A DNA stretch of 63,539 nt from Winogradskya humida. GTDB taxonomy: Bacteria; Actinomycetota; Actinomycetes; Mycobacteriales; Micromonosporaceae. This document shows, one piece after another, positions 63,028 through 63,539 of the stretch. Within the stretch, counting starts at the first letter, position 1; the number at the start of each line of letters is the position of its first letter. The notes beneath the pieces were generated by a model. That model made no database searches, had not been told where the DNA came from, and was given only the letters and a program-made list of their open reading frames with translations. A program made the position numbers and the translations under genes. The stretch is from the NCBI RefSeq assembly GCF_016862215.1, contig NZ_BOMN01000077.1:1-63539 (forward strand), written 5' to 3'.

Positions 63028-63539
63028 TCACTGAGCTTCCCCTCGCAGCTGCGCCCAGTATCCGGCGTCATCTGCTTCCTCAACCGTGCCGGCCCGGGGT
63101 CCTCGGCGAGCCCCCCGGCTCGTCCCGGTGCGCACGGATTCCTGCTGTGATGCCTTGCGTGCGCGGCGTTGCGCCATGTCGACGAGGGTAGGAGTCTCGT
63201 CGGCCTCCTGGTCGTCGTAGGCCACGCGCGGGTCACCGGCGAGGTCCACGAACTCACTGCGGCTGTGCCTTCCCGAGTCGGCGCGGTCGACGTCAGCGCC
63301 CCGGTCGCGCCGGGCCCGGGGCGCGTCCTCCGCCTCCTCGGCGAAGCGACCGGCGCGCGACGGGCGCGGCTGCTCGTCCTCGTAGCGCGCGGGGCGGCGC
63401 CGTGGCGGGCCCTCGTCGTAGCGCGGGTCCTCGTACCGGTCGTCGTCGGCGTAGCGGCGCTGGCGCGGGGCCGGGGCCTCCTCGTCGGCGTAGCGGCGCG
63501 GGCGCGGGGCCGGCATGTCCATGTCGTCGTCCACGAACT
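63028..63539 (-). CDS. C-terminal part of a charged, disordered protein (runs off the window)
   Basis: At least 168 residues, extremely rich in Arg, Asp, Glu and Pro, with repeats of RRYADEE, RRYADDD and RYEDPRYDE; low complexity except the end VEEADDAGYWAQLRGEAQ. The frame is open to the window edge, and the GTG at 63534 has no ribosome site, so this is probably the disordered tail of a larger protein. In related actinomycetes a ferric-reductase-like membrane protein often precedes such NuoF genes, and this may be its tail, but nothing here proves it. Confidence 0.55.
   Translation of the reverse strand, partial: FVDDDMDMPAPRPRRYADEEAPAPRQRRYADDDRYEDPRYDEGPPRRRPARYEDEQPRPSRAGRFAEEAEDAPRARRDRGADVDRADSGRHSRSEFVDLAGDPRVAYDDQEADETPTLVDMAQRRARKASQQESVRTGTSRGARRGPRAGTVEEADDAGYWAQLRGEAQ

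Overview
The window is high-GC DNA with the strong third-position GC bias of actinomycetes. It most likely comes from a filamentous member of the Micromonosporaceae (Actinoplanes-like). This is inferred from the gene set: a GlgE-TreS-maltokinase-GlgB cluster, polyphosphate glucokinase, a SigB/SigF-type sigma factor, receptor-like Ser/Thr kinases, PP2C, F420/PPOX-type and LuxR-ATPase proteins, and many leaderless genes. I saw no rRNA, tRNA, CRISPR array, insertion sequence or phage module. The window reads as chromosome with strand switches every few genes.

Layout. 0-2 kb: three short tandem-repeat arrays, a secreted LamG protein and a small leaderless protein. 2-8.5 kb: a membrane GGDEF-EAL protein and the helicase HrpA. 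8.5-15 kb: an aldo/keto reductase, a response regulator overlapping tail-to-tail with a CHASE histidine kinase, a secreted glucosaminidase, a PAP2 phosphatase and a GSP17M-like protein. 15-23.5 kb: lipoproteins, a truncated DUF4143 protein, a HAD protein, a sigma factor, a quinone-oxidoreductase-like enzyme, ppgK, a PPOX protein and a spermidine-synthase-like protein. 23.7-31 kb: glgE-treS-mak-glgB, which converts trehalose to maltose to maltose-1-phosphate to branched alpha-glucan. 31-43.6 kb: peptidase E-like, VOC, two GNATs, PP2C, LuxR-type regulator, Tex, DUF2332, a TetR/MFS efflux pair and lipoproteins. 43.6-46.6 kb: a receptor Ser/Thr kinase and a LysR regulator.

46.9-55.5 kb holds a complete aerobic carbon monoxide dehydrogenase operon, read leftwards: coxM-coxS-coxL, an XdhC/CoxF-type protein with a YHS-like tail, a MocA-like nucleotidyltransferase, coxD, coxG, coxE. 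CoxL carries the form I signature AYACSFR. 55.6-58 kb is a TetR-controlled pair of dehydrogenase-fold genes with two operator-like palindromes. 58.3-63.5 kb is a leftward operon joining a NuoF-like flavoprotein fused to a ferredoxin, a TlpA-like lipoprotein, a CcdA-like membrane protein and a second receptor kinase paralogous to the first.

The most unusual feature is a dense population of tandem minisatellites with unrelated unit sequences. Inside genes the units are multiples of 3 bp (12, 15, 18, 21, 27, 30, 36, 45, 60) and lengthen linkers or tails in frame. Between genes they favour convergent junctions, and several start in the last codons or stop codon of a gene so that copies carry TGA. 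Other notable items are a perfect 44-bp AT-rich palindrome, an inverted pair of perfect DnaA boxes, three direct repeats exactly 40 bp apart between a TetR gene and its efflux gene, and a repeated -10-then-ATG arrangement pointing to leaderless mRNAs.
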